Assembly: GCF_024171495.1 (NCBI RefSeq)
Contig: NZ_JALJZW010000002.1
Location: forward strand, 310,001 to 374,000
Direction of reading: 5' to 3'
Source: Deinococcus sp. HSC-46F16
GTDB lineage: Bacteria > Deinococcota > Deinococci > Deinococcales > Deinococcaceae
Length of the DNA stretch: 64,000 nucleotides
Part shown: positions 28,941 through 38,882 of the stretch, in pieces
Layout of the letters: each line of letters begins with the position of its first letter
Position numbering within the stretch: the first letter of the stretch is position 1
Translations under genes and position numbers: made by a program
Notes under the pieces: model-generated
Seen by the model: only the letters and a program-made list of their open reading frames with translations
Databases searched by the model: none
Told to the model about the DNA's origin: nothing

Positions 28941-29120
28941 GCGAGCTGCGCCCGCCACCCCCCTCCCAACCTCCCCCGCAAGGGGGGAGGAGCGAAAAGC
29001 CCGTCTGAGCCGCTGAGCCTTCTAGAGAAGAATGAGTGCTGTTCTGACCCTCTCCCCTCGTGGGACTCGCAGAGCTGCTTGCAGAGAGGGCCTTGCGGAG
29101 CAGAAGGTGAGGGGGCGTCC
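28941..29120. repeat. Dispersed palindromic repeat, copy A
   Basis: Contains CCTCCCCC-GCA-AGGGGGGAGG (28970-28990), related to the DUF559-flanking repeats. A second part (29046-29115) has a minus strand that reads CCTCACC...CTCTGCAAGCAGCTCT, closely matching copy C at 56205-56353. Confidence 0.55.
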
Positions 29121-29273
29121 AGACCAACTCGATGAGCAGTTTTTTTCGTCGAATGCTTTATGCCACACCAAGCGTCACAAGCTGGGAGAAGAAGCTTCAC
29201 CTGCTCAGCGTGCTCTCTCCCGAATGGGACGCCTCCCGCCCGTCTTCCCGCCCCGCGCCTTGCTACCCTACGG

Positions 29274-29279
29274 GGGTTG
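29274..29279 (+). promoter_or_regulatory. -10 box of the LeuDH-like/udk operon
   Basis: TACCCT preceded by TGC (extended -10), 27 bases before ATG 29307. GAGGAG lies before the ATG. Confidence 0.4.
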
Positions 29280-29306
29280 CCGCGGGGGACGCGGCGAGGA
29301 GTCCGA

Positions 29307-30979
<1,673 letters not shown>

Positions 30980-31011
30980 GGGCGTGTGGCCGGTCGCAGC
31001 TTGGATCACCG

Positions 31012-31034
31012 GCCCCCTTCCCCCTTTCGGCGGA
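31012..31034 (+). repeat. Short shared intergenic repeat, copy 1
   Basis: CCCCCTTTCGGCGGA occurs here and again near 50478-50495, in both cases after a C-rich run and between genes. Confidence 0.35.
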
Positions 31035-31111
31035 CGACGCCCCCCGCCCCGGCGGGCACGCTGACGCCCGGACCTCTCCCCACCCTCGCCTCTCCCCTCA
31101 CCCGCGCCCCC

Positions 31112-31117
31112 TAGGAT
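31112..31117 (+). promoter_or_regulatory. -10 box of the DUF5693-csaB operon
   Basis: TAGGAT lies 6 bases before GTG 31124. Confidence 0.5.
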
Positions 31118-31123
31118 GACCCC

Positions 31124-33058
31124 GTGACCGACCCCGCCCCGACCCCGTCGCCGTCCGTCCGCCCCGACCTCACGCCGCCGCCCGCACCGGGGGGAGCGCT
31201 GGCCCCGGCCACGCCGCTGCCGCCTGCGAGTCGCCACCGCCTGACGTGGCCGCTGCTGGGGGTGATTCTGCTCTCGCTGATTCCGGCGCTGCTGCTGGCC
31301 TGGGACCGGGTGAATTACGAGCGGGGCGAGAAGACGGTCGCGCTGGTGATGGACTACCCGGCGCTGGCGGTGCAGGCGCAGCGGGTGGGCCTGACCCCGC
31401 AGGCGCTGCTGGACCGCTACAAGGCGCTGGGGGTCAACGGGGTCGCCGTCTACGAGGACGTGATCGGCAACCGCGAGCAGCGCGGCGACCTGTACGTGAA
31501 GCGGGGCGCCGACCTCGCCGCCGAGAATCCCGGCGAGAACGTGAATCCGCAGTGGGTCTACATGCGGGCGCTGCGGCCGGGAGCGCTCGACGGACTGGCC
31601 GAACGCTACACCATCCCCACGCGGGAGGTGCAGATCGCCGGGCAGACGTGGTTGGAGTGGCCCACCGATCCCTCCTTCCTGCCCGCCGGGCCGAACACCG
31701 AACTGATCGCGGACCTGGGGCGGCAGGGCCTCGTGACCGTCTACCGCCCCTACGACGACGTGGCGGTCAAGGCTCCCGGCGCGGACTGGCCCGACGTGCC
31801 CTTCGTCGCCTTTACCGGGGACGAGGTGATCGGGGCACGGACACCGGAGCGCCTCGCGCAGATCGACCGGGCGATGGGCAGTCGCCTGCCCGCCCTGGTG
31901 GAAGGCTCGGACCAGCGCGGCCTCGACACCTTGATCGAGGACCGGGGGGGCGTGCGGACCTTCGCCATGAACCCGTCATGGCAAAACCGCCTCGCGCCGG
32001 AGGAGGTCGCCAGCAAGTACAACCTCGCCGCCCGCGAGCGCGGCCACCGCCTGCTGTACCTGCGCCCCTACCCCACGGTGAACGAGACGGAAGCCCTGCT
32101 GCGCCGCACCTCCGAGCTGCTGGAGCGCTCCGGCCTGACGGTCGGCACGCCCGAGGTGCGCCCCTACGCGCCGAACCCCACCCTGCGCTGGCTGAGCCTG
32201 CTGGGGCCGCTCGCCGCTGCCCTGCTGCTGGCGCTGAGCTTCCCGCTGCCCCGGCTGGGCCTGCTGGTCATGGCGGGGGTGACGTTGCTGGCGTTCGCGC
32301 TGAACAGCCTGGACGGGTTCCAGCCCTTCGCGGGCGCGGCGCTGCTCGCCGCCGTGACCTTTCCGGCGCTGGGGCTGGTGCTGCGGCGCTCCAAGGTGAC
32401 CGACTGGTTCCTGGCGACGGGCCTCTCGCTCGTCGGCGTGCTGTTCGTCTCGGCGCTGGGGGCCAGCCGCGAGAGCGTGCTGGGCCTGGAACCCTTCCGG
32501 GGCGTGGGCCTGACCCTGCTGGTGCCGCTGGTGCTGGTGGCCCTGAGCTTTCTGCCCCGGCAGGACCTGCGGAAGACGGCGCGGGACCTCTACAACTCGC
32601 CCATCCGGTTGGGTGACATCGCCGTGATGGGGCTGGGGCTGGCCGTCTTCGCGCTGGTCTTCCTGCGCCGGGGCAATGTCAGCGCGGTCGGCGTGAGCGA
32701 CGCCGAGGCGCAACTGCGGCAGGGTCTCCAGGACTCCATCGTGCGACCCCGGTTCAAGGAACTCGCCGGGCATCCGCTCGCCCTCGTGGGCCTGAGCGGC
32801 GTGTTGCCGGGCTACTTCAGCCCGCTGCTGATTCTGGGCGGCGTGGTGGGGCAGGCGAGCATCCTGAACACCTTCTCGCATTTCCACACGCCGCTGCTGA
32901 TCAGCGCCGCCCGCTGCTTTATCGGGCTGGGGGCAGGGCTGCTGCTGGGACTCATCGCCATTCCGGTCGTGAAGTACCTGCTGCGGCTGTGGCAGACGTG
33001 GGGAGCGAGAGGGGCCAGCCGCCAGCCGCCAGCGACCAGCGGGGAGAGCCGGGCGTGA
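31124..33058 (+). CDS. DUF5693 membrane protein
   Basis: 644 residues. A Pro-rich cytosolic N-terminus and one membrane helix (WPLLGVILLSLIPALLLAW) are followed by an extracytoplasmic region of about 300 residues (VALVMDYPALAVQAQRVGL ... LGVNGVAVYEDV) and then at least seven membrane helices. This matches DUF5693, commonly encoded beside csaB. CsaB pyruvylates the cell-wall polymer that anchors SLH-domain S-layer proteins, so this protein probably acts in the same process. Its stop overlaps the csaB start (GTGA). Confidence 0.75.
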   Translation: MTDPAPTPSPSVRPDLTPPPAPGGALAPATPLPPASRHRLTWPLLGVILLSLIPALLLAWDRVNYERGEKTVALVMDYPALAVQAQRVGLTPQALLDRYKALGVNGVAVYEDVIGNREQRGDLYVKRGADLAAENPGENVNPQWVYMRALRPGALDGLAERYTIPTREVQIAGQTWLEWPTDPSFLPAGPNTELIADLGRQGLVTVYRPYDDVAVKAPGADWPDVPFVAFTGDEVIGARTPERLAQIDRAMGSRLPALVEGSDQRGLDTLIEDRGGVRTFAMNPSWQNRLAPEEVASKYNLAARERGHRLLYLRPYPTVNETEALLRRTSELLERSGLTVGTPEVRPYAPNPTLRWLSLLGPLAAALLLALSFPLPRLGLLVMAGVTLLAFALNSLDGFQPFAGAALLAAVTFPALGLVLRRSKVTDWFLATGLSLVGVLFVSALGASRESVLGLEPFRGVGLTLLVPLVLVALSFLPRQDLRKTARDLYNSPIRLGDIAVMGLGLAVFALVFLRRGNVSAVGVSDAEAQLRQGLQDSIVRPRFKELAGHPLALVGLSGVLPGYFSPLLILGGVVGQASILNTFSHFHTPLLISAARCFIGLGAGLLLGLIAIPVVKYLLRLWQTWGARGASRQPPATSGESRA

Positions 33059-34026
33059 GGGTCGCCGTCAGCGGGTATTACGGGTTCGGGAATACAGGGG
33101 ACGAGGCCATCGCCCTGGCGATCACGCGGGAGCTGAAGGCCGCCGGGCACACGCCGCTGCTGCTGTCGAACACGCCCAGCGAGACGGCGCAGACCTACGG
33201 GAGCGAGAGTGCGCCCCGGATGCAGCCGCTGGGACTGGTGGGCGCTTTGGCCCGCTCCCAGGTGCTGCTCTCGGGCGGCGGCGGGCTCTTGCAGGACGGG
33301 ACGAGTGCCCGGACATTGACCTATTACCTCGGCGTCATCCGGCTGGCGCAGGCGCTGGGCAAGCGTGTGGTGGTTTTTAACCAGAGCGTCGGCCCGCTCA
33401 GCGAGGAGGGGGGGCGCAAGGTGGCCTCGGCGCTGAGGGGCGTACCCCTGATCGTGCGCGACCGGGGCAGCCTGGAGACGCTGCGGGGGCTGGGGCTGGA
33501 GGGACGGCTGGGCGGCGACCCGGCGCTGCTCCTCGCGCCCACGCCGGGCCTGACGCCCGACCCCGCCCACGTGATCGTCGCCCCACGCGGGGACGTGACG
33601 GCGGCCGCCCCGGCGCTGGCCGAGACGGTGCGGCGGCTGCGGGCAGAGGGCCGCCGCGTGACCGCTCTGAGCTTCATGCCGAGCCACGATGACGCGGCGG
33701 CGCAGGCCCTCGGGGCCGACCACGTGCTGAGCACCCGCGACCCGCAGGAGGCGCTGGACGCCATCGCCGCTTCCGGGTTCGTGATCGGGGTGCGGCTGCA
33801 CGCGGTGATCCTGGCCGCCGCCGCCGGAGTGCCCTTCGCGGGGGTGGCCTACGACCCCAAGGTCGCGGGCTTCTGCGCGGACGCAGGGGCACCCGCCCAC
33901 CCGGTCACGCCCGGCGTGGACACGCTGAGCACCCAGGCCCTGGCCCGCACCGCTCCCGACTGGGGCGCGGTGGCGGAGATGAAAGGGCGGGCGCGGGAGA
34001 GCTTCGGGTGGGCGCTGGGGGTGTAG
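33055..34026 (+). CDS. csaB: Polysaccharide pyruvyl transferase CsaB
   Basis: 323 residues. The N-terminus VAVSGYYGFGNTGDEAI is the family hallmark; VLLSGGGGLLQDGTS, FNQSVGPL and GVRLHAVILAAAAGVPF are also conserved. CsaB adds pyruvate ketals to a secondary cell-wall polysaccharide, the ligand of SLH domains. Deinococcus has an SLH-containing S-layer, so the role in envelope anchoring is well grounded. GTG 33055 is the start by overlap with DUF5693; earlier in-frame sequence lies inside that gene. Confidence 0.9.
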   Translation: MRVAVSGYYGFGNTGDEAIALAITRELKAAGHTPLLLSNTPSETAQTYGSESAPRMQPLGLVGALARSQVLLSGGGGLLQDGTSARTLTYYLGVIRLAQALGKRVVVFNQSVGPLSEEGGRKVASALRGVPLIVRDRGSLETLRGLGLEGRLGGDPALLLAPTPGLTPDPAHVIVAPRGDVTAAAPALAETVRRLRAEGRRVTALSFMPSHDDAAAQALGADHVLSTRDPQEALDAIAASGFVIGVRLHAVILAAAAGVPFAGVAYDPKVAGFCADAGAPAHPVTPGVDTLSTQALARTAPDWGAVAEMKGRARESFGWALGV

Positions 34027-34082
34027 GGTTCGCTCTTGGATGGTGCCTTGAGCAATTCACCGACTTTGGGACGCCGGACCTG

Positions 34083-34210
34083 CTCACCCCCTCTCCTGCG
34101 GAGCTGGGCCAGTCCCAGCCTCCCCCCTCAAGGGGAGGAGCTTTTGTTGCTATGCGACCCCTCTACCTCGGGGAGAGGAGCGCTGCGTCAGCAGCGGGGT
34201 GAGGGGTCCC
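34083..34210. repeat. Dispersed palindromic repeat, copy B
   Basis: The plus strand runs CTCACCCCC ... CCTCCCCCCTCAAGGGGAGG (34119-34138) ... GGGGTGAGGGGTCC. Its reverse complement starts GACCCCTCACCCCGCTGCTG, nearly identical to the start of copy C (GACCCCTCACCCCGTTGCTG). Confidence 0.6.
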
Positions 34211-34678
34211 CTACCCTGCCCCGTGCGTCACCACGTTGCAGGTGCACCGCGCCAGCGTGGTCGTCCGGCCCCGCTCGTCGCGGACCTCCACCGTCCAGAC
34301 CATCACCGTGCGGCCCCGGTAGGCCAGGCCAGCCTCGGCGGTGACCCAGCCTTCCGAAACGCCGCGCATATGGGTGCCGCTCACGTCCACGCCGACGCCG
34401 ACCTGCCGCCGCACGTCCAGATTCAGCCAGGTGCCGATGCTGGCGAGTTCCTCCGCGAGCGCGAGGCTGGCTCCCCCGTGCAGCCGTCCGGCGGGCTGGC
34501 GGTTGCCCTCCACCGGCATCCGGGCGGTCAGGCGCTCCCGCGAGGCGGTGAGCAGTTCGATGCCCAGCCGCTGGCCCAGGGTGCCGGACAGGCCATTCAT
34601 GCGAGACGCCAGTTCCTCCGGCGTCAGCGTGTCCAGCTCGTCGGGGCCAGGCAGGTGAAGATCCGGGTGGAGGGTCAT
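34211..34678 (-). CDS. PaaI-type hotdog-fold thioesterase
   Basis: 155 residues. The hotdog motif is GRLHGGASLALAEELASIGTWL, with the usual HGG and catalytic Glu, followed by GVDVSGTHMRGVSEGWVTAEA and a C-terminal CTCNVV. Relatives hydrolyse phenylacetyl-CoA derivatives or 1,4-dihydroxy-2-naphthoyl-CoA. The substrate is not determined. TATCCT lies 6 bases before ATG 34678. Confidence 0.82.
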   Translation of the reverse strand: MTLHPDLHLPGPDELDTLTPEELASRMNGLSGTLGQRLGIELLTASRERLTARMPVEGNRQPAGRLHGGASLALAEELASIGTWLNLDVRRQVGVGVDVSGTHMRGVSEGWVTAEAGLAYRGRTVMVWTVEVRDERGRTTTLARCTCNVVTHGAG

Positions 34679-34684
34679 GGGGGC

Positions 34685-34690
34685 AGGATA
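34685..34690 (-). promoter_or_regulatory. -10 box of the thioesterase gene
   Basis: TATCCT on the minus strand, 6 bases before ATG 34678. Confidence 0.5.
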
Positions 34691-34695
34691 GGCGC

Positions 34696-35643
34696 TCAGG
34701 CTTCCGCCACGCACCCCGCCCACGCCGCCCCGTACTCCGCCCGGTCCAGCCCCCGCCCGATCAAGACGAGTTCGGACGCCCCCGGCTCGCCCTCCCAGGC
34801 GTCGGCGGTGAAAAGGTCGCGCACAGCCTGAAACAGCACCGGGTGCGGGTAGCCCGCGAGCGAGAGCGTCCCCTTGACCCGCAGCACCTCGGCGGGGCGC
34901 GAGAGAATCAGGTCGGTCAGGAAGCGCTGCCAGCGGTAGGGGTCCAGCGGCGCCTCCGAGCGCAGGGTGAAGGAGGTCAGGCCCGGCGTGTGGGTGACGG
35001 GCGCGGCCCCCTCCAGGGCACGGGGGTCGAAGTCGTCGCGGGCGAGCAGCGCGTCCGCGTCCACCTGTCCCTGTTCCACCCGCACCACGCGGGCGAGGGG
35101 GTTGACCCCGTGCAGCACGTCCTCGGCGTAGGTCAGGCGCACCGGGTCCGCGAGGTCGGTCTTGTTCAGCACGATCACGTTGGCGTAGGCGAGTTGCCGC
35201 GCCGCCTCGGGGTGCTCGCGCAGGGTGGTCAGGACGTGCCGGGCGTCCACCACCGCGACCAGCGTGGTCACCCGGAAGGCCGCCCGCACGGAGCGTTCCA
35301 GCAGGGTGGTCAGCACGGGCGTGGGGTCCGCCACCCCGCTCAGCTCCACCAGCACGGCGTCGGGCCTGTGCTCGCGCAGCCCGATGGTCACGAGCGCCCG
35401 CAGCAGATCGTCCCGGCCCGTGCAGCACAGGCATCCGGCGGTCAGTTCGGTCACGTCGTCCTGAAGGCGCTCGATCAGGCCGCCGTCCACGCCCGTGGCC
35501 CCGAACTCGTTCACGATCACGCCGAGGCGGTGGGGCAGCGAGCGAATCAGGTGGTTCACCAGCGTGGTCTTGCCCGCGCCCAGAAAGCCGCCGATCACGA
35601 GGACGGGAATGCGGTCGTCGGGGCGGGCGCCGGGCGGGATCAT
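34696..35643 (-). CDS. CobW/COG0523-family metal-handling GTPase
   Basis: 315 residues. P-loop GGFLGAGKTTLVNHL, metal-binding GCLCC (in ELTAGCLCCTGRDDL), Walker B VELSGVADP and NKTD are intact, with a C-terminal CobW domain (SFTLRSEAPLDPYRWQRFL). These G3E GTPases insert or deliver metals, often Zn. There is no His-rich tail. TATCCT lies 7 bases before ATG 35643. No Zur box could be identified by eye. Confidence 0.85.
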   Translation of the reverse strand: MIPPGARPDDRIPVLVIGGFLGAGKTTLVNHLIRSLPHRLGVIVNEFGATGVDGGLIERLQDDVTELTAGCLCCTGRDDLLRALVTIGLREHRPDAVLVELSGVADPTPVLTTLLERSVRAAFRVTTLVAVVDARHVLTTLREHPEAARQLAYANVIVLNKTDLADPVRLTYAEDVLHGVNPLARVVRVEQGQVDADALLARDDFDPRALEGAAPVTHTPGLTSFTLRSEAPLDPYRWQRFLTDLILSRPAEVLRVKGTLSLAGYPHPVLFQAVRDLFTADAWEGEPGASELVLIGRGLDRAEYGAAWAGCVAEA

Positions 35644-35650
35644 GGGACCG

Positions 35651-35656
35651 AGGATA
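35651..35656 (-). promoter_or_regulatory. -10 box of the CobW-family gene
   Basis: TATCCT on the minus strand, 7 bases before ATG 35643. Confidence 0.5.
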
Positions 35657-35678
35657 GCGGGGGCCGGGGCCTGCCCCC

Positions 35679-38600
35679 CTACACCGTCTCCGGCGGCATT
35701 TCCCCCAGAATCCGCACCGTCTCCACGCTCACGGTGGTCACGCGGGCGAGCAGGTCCACGACCCGTTCCTTGTGGTCGGCAAAGCGGTAGGTATGGAACC
35801 GCTCGCGGATGGTCGGGTCTTTGGGTGCCGTCTCCTTGTGGCGCTCCAGCACCCATTCCAGCGCCGAGCGGTTGCCCAGGCGGTAGCGCCACGCCGCAGG
35901 CGGCACCCCGCGCAGGGTCGTCAGGCCGTCGAGCTCTATCGCCCCGGTCGGCACCTTCGCCGCGTCCCGCACCACCTTCAGCCGTCCCCGCGCCGCCAGC
36001 GCCCGCGCTTCGGGCGTGTCCCCTTTCGGCGGCACCTCCACGCGCTCCAGCGGGTAGGGGTCCGCCGATTCAAAGTCCACGTGCAGCGCCATCAGCTCGC
36101 GGCCCCAGCCTGCCCAGCGCCCGAAATCCGGGTAAAAGGGCACGCGCGGAAACTCCTGGCGCAAGTTCAGCGCGTACTTCTCGCGGTACGCCGGGTGGTG
36201 CAGCACCGCGTAGACGTAATGAAAGATGTCCTCCCGGCTGATGCTGGCGTCGGCGTAATGGCTTTGGAAGGCTTTCAGGGCAAAGTCGGTGATGTTGGGA
36301 ATGCGCTCGCCGCCTGAGTAGCGGTAGAGGGGGAGGCATTGAGCGCCGCCGTAGAGACAGTTATAATCTAGAACATATTTAGATTATAGACAATCCCAAC
36401 GTACATTATTAAAGCTGTTGAACGCAATAAGAAGGTTTTTATCTGATCCTTCGGGAAATATAAATCTATTTTGATACTGCATTTCGTTAAGGTTCTCGTC
36501 ATAATAAAATTCAAGAAGTTGGTATGGTCTGTAAAGCGCACGGACTATCTTATCAGCATGAAATCCAAAGATCACACCTTTTAGCAACTTGCTTTTCACT
36601 GCACGGGACCATTTTATCACTCTGTCGTCTTCGTAGCTCCCTCCCATCTGACTATTATAATACGCCGTTAAATACTCAACTTTGCCTCCTAATGACCTCT
36701 TACTGAAGTCAAAAACCCACTCATCTCTCGCTGTTACCACTCCCAACGAATACAGCTTGAAAATTGCCTGCTCTTGCCCTTCCACCTTCGCCTGCTTCGT
36801 TTGCTTATCCGCCACAGGCAGGAACTCCTCCCACCCGTGCTCGGCCTGCCCGATCCAGTTGTGCTTGGCGTCGGGGCGGATGCGCTCGAAGTCCACGTCC
36901 TCGAAAGGGGTGGTGGCGAGCCACTCCAGCTTCTGGCGGGCGGTGTCCATCTCGGGGCGGCGGACGTACTCGATCACGGCGGGCTGCGCCCTGGCCTCGG
37001 CGCGGCGCCGCTTGGTGGGCGTCGCCTTGACCAGAAAGGCGATGGCGATGCCCGTCTGAATGGCAAAGACGTTGTGCCTGGGGCCGCTGAGCCGGGGGTT
37101 GGCCCGCACGTCGCCGCCGAGGTCGATGACATAGATGTGGGTGTACTCCTCGGCGGCGACCTTGCGAAAGCCGTCGAAAGTGCGGCTGTCGATAAAGCTG
37201 CGATTCATGACAAAGGCGACGATGCCGTCGTCCTTGAGCCTATCGGTGGCCCAGCGCAGAAACCGGGAATACATGTCGTAGAGCTTGGTTTTCTGGGCGC
37301 GGCTGGCGGCGACGTAGGTTTCCTTGATGCGGCGGTCGATCTCGCGGTACTCGCGGTTCTTGTTGTTGTCGTTCTCGTTGGCCTGGTTGGCGCGGTAGGG
37401 CGGGTTGCCGATGATGACGCGCAGCGGGCGGGCGTTCTGCCGCTTGACCCGCTCCAGATTCTCGGCGCTGACGCCGCCGAACAGCGACTCCTGGGCACTG
37501 GCGACGCCGAAGCCCGTGTTGTCGAGGGTATCGACGAGGACGATGTTGCGGAACTCGGCGTAGTAGCCCATCTTCTGGGCGTAGGTGGCCTCGATGTTCA
37601 GGTTGGCGATGTAGTAGGGCAGCAGCGCCAGCTCGTTGCAGTGCAGGTCGTGGGCGTACTTGTGTTCCAGCCTGTTGCGCGGCAGGTAGTCGATCAGCTC
37701 GGTGATAAAGGTGCCCGTGCCGGTGGCGGGGTCCAGAATCTCGACGCCGGGGTCACTCAGCGCCTTGCCGAAGTGGCGGTCGAGCAGGGCGTCGGTGGCC
37801 GCTACCATGAAGCGCACGATCTCGCCGGGGGTGTAGAAGATGCCCAGGCGGTCGGCCCCGGCGGGGTTGTAGGCGCGGTAGAAGTTCTCGTACAGGACCT
37901 TCAGGAACCGCTGTTTCTCGTGGTGGTCGGCGATCTGGGCGGCGGCGGCGTTGATCGCGCCGTAGTAGCGCCGGGTTCGCCCGGTCACGTCGCGTTTGAT
38001 CTGGCCCTTGTAAAAGGTGTCGGCCAGCCGCCCGAGCTGCTGGGCGATGTTGTTGTCCTCGTGGTACTGGGCGTTGTCGAAGACGCTGCGAAAGAGGTCC
38101 CCGGTCAGGATGTGCTGAATCAGCATCTCGCCCGCGTCCTTGGCCCGGAACTCGGGGTCGATGGCTTCCCGCCCCAGCTCGACAAAGGCGCCCAGCTCGC
38201 GCCGGTAGTCGGGGTTGTCCCCGGCGGCGGCGATGGCCTCCCGCAACACGCCCAGCAGGTGCGGCATCTCGGCCCGGAACTGCTCGATGGCCCGCCGGAA
38301 CTCGGTGACCTGCGGCGGCTCGAAGGCGAAGAAGGTGGTCAGCAATCCCGCGAGCGCCTCGGCGTCGTCCATCGGCACGCGCCGGACCTCCTCGCCATGC
38401 TGAATCAAGACGGCGGTGCGGCTGTCCTCAAAGAGGATGTTGTCGCGCGGGTACCCCTTGGCGAACTTCTTCTCGATTTCATGGTCCAGCGTGTCGGCCT
38501 CGTCCTTGCTCTCCCAGAAGCCGCGCGGCTGTTGCAGGGCGTCTTTGAGGGTGCCGTCGGGGTAGACCGTGTTCTTCTGGCCGGGCGGACGGTACCCCAC

Positions 38601-38756
38601 CTCGGGCACCAGCCGCAGGGGATCGCTCTGGGCCTCGGCCCACTCGGTCAGCAGGCCCTGAAAGGCCCCGCGCACGCTCGTCTCGTTGCGCGTGCCGCCG
38701 AACTGCACGGCGTCTTCGAGCCTTTTTTGAAACCTGCGGACGAGCTGAAGGGACAT
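35679..38756 (-). pseudogene. Type ISP-like restriction-modification enzyme, interrupted by one in-frame stop
   Basis: Read from ATG 38756 the frame runs 790 codons to TAA at 36386-36384, then continues in the same frame for 234 more codons to 35679. Residues 1-110 look like a PD-(D/E)XK nuclease (Asp67 in YPDGTL, Glu82/Lys84 in FWESKD). The N6-adenine methylase has motif I DPATGTGTF (Asp342) and NPPY (Asn451). The part after the stop (AQCLPLYRYSGGERIPN ... FHYVYAVLHHPAYREKY) is the conserved ISP C-terminal domain. No helicase domain is present. From about 36363 to 36785 the DNA is roughly 38% GC by my count, against about 70% around it. TATCTT lies 7 bases before the start. It may be a two-piece protein, a readthrough product, or dead. 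Confidence 0.75.
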
Positions 38757-38763
38757 GCCCGGC

Positions 38764-38769
38764 AAGATA
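38764..38769 (-). promoter_or_regulatory. -10 box of the ISP gene
   Basis: TATCTT on the minus strand, 7 bases before ATG 38756. Confidence 0.45.
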
Positions 38770-38869
38770 GGGTGCGGGGAAACGGGGCGGGGGCAGGGTT
38801 GCGGGGGGCGGCAGGGAGCAAGGGGGGAGGGGGCCACCGTGCACCCCCGCCGCCTACCTCCCCCCGCGC

Positions 38870-38875
38870 TACCCT
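38870..38875 (+). promoter_or_regulatory. -10 box of the ABC exporter gene
   Basis: TACCCT lies 7 bases before GTG 38883. Confidence 0.5.
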
Positions 38876-38882
38876 CTTCCCC

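Noticed and set aside
36774..38882. Long plus-strand open frame continuing into the ABC exporter gene
   Set aside because: It is the antisense shadow of the ISP methylase gene, with repetitive low-complexity translation and no motifs. The exporter start is fixed by the -10 box at 38870.
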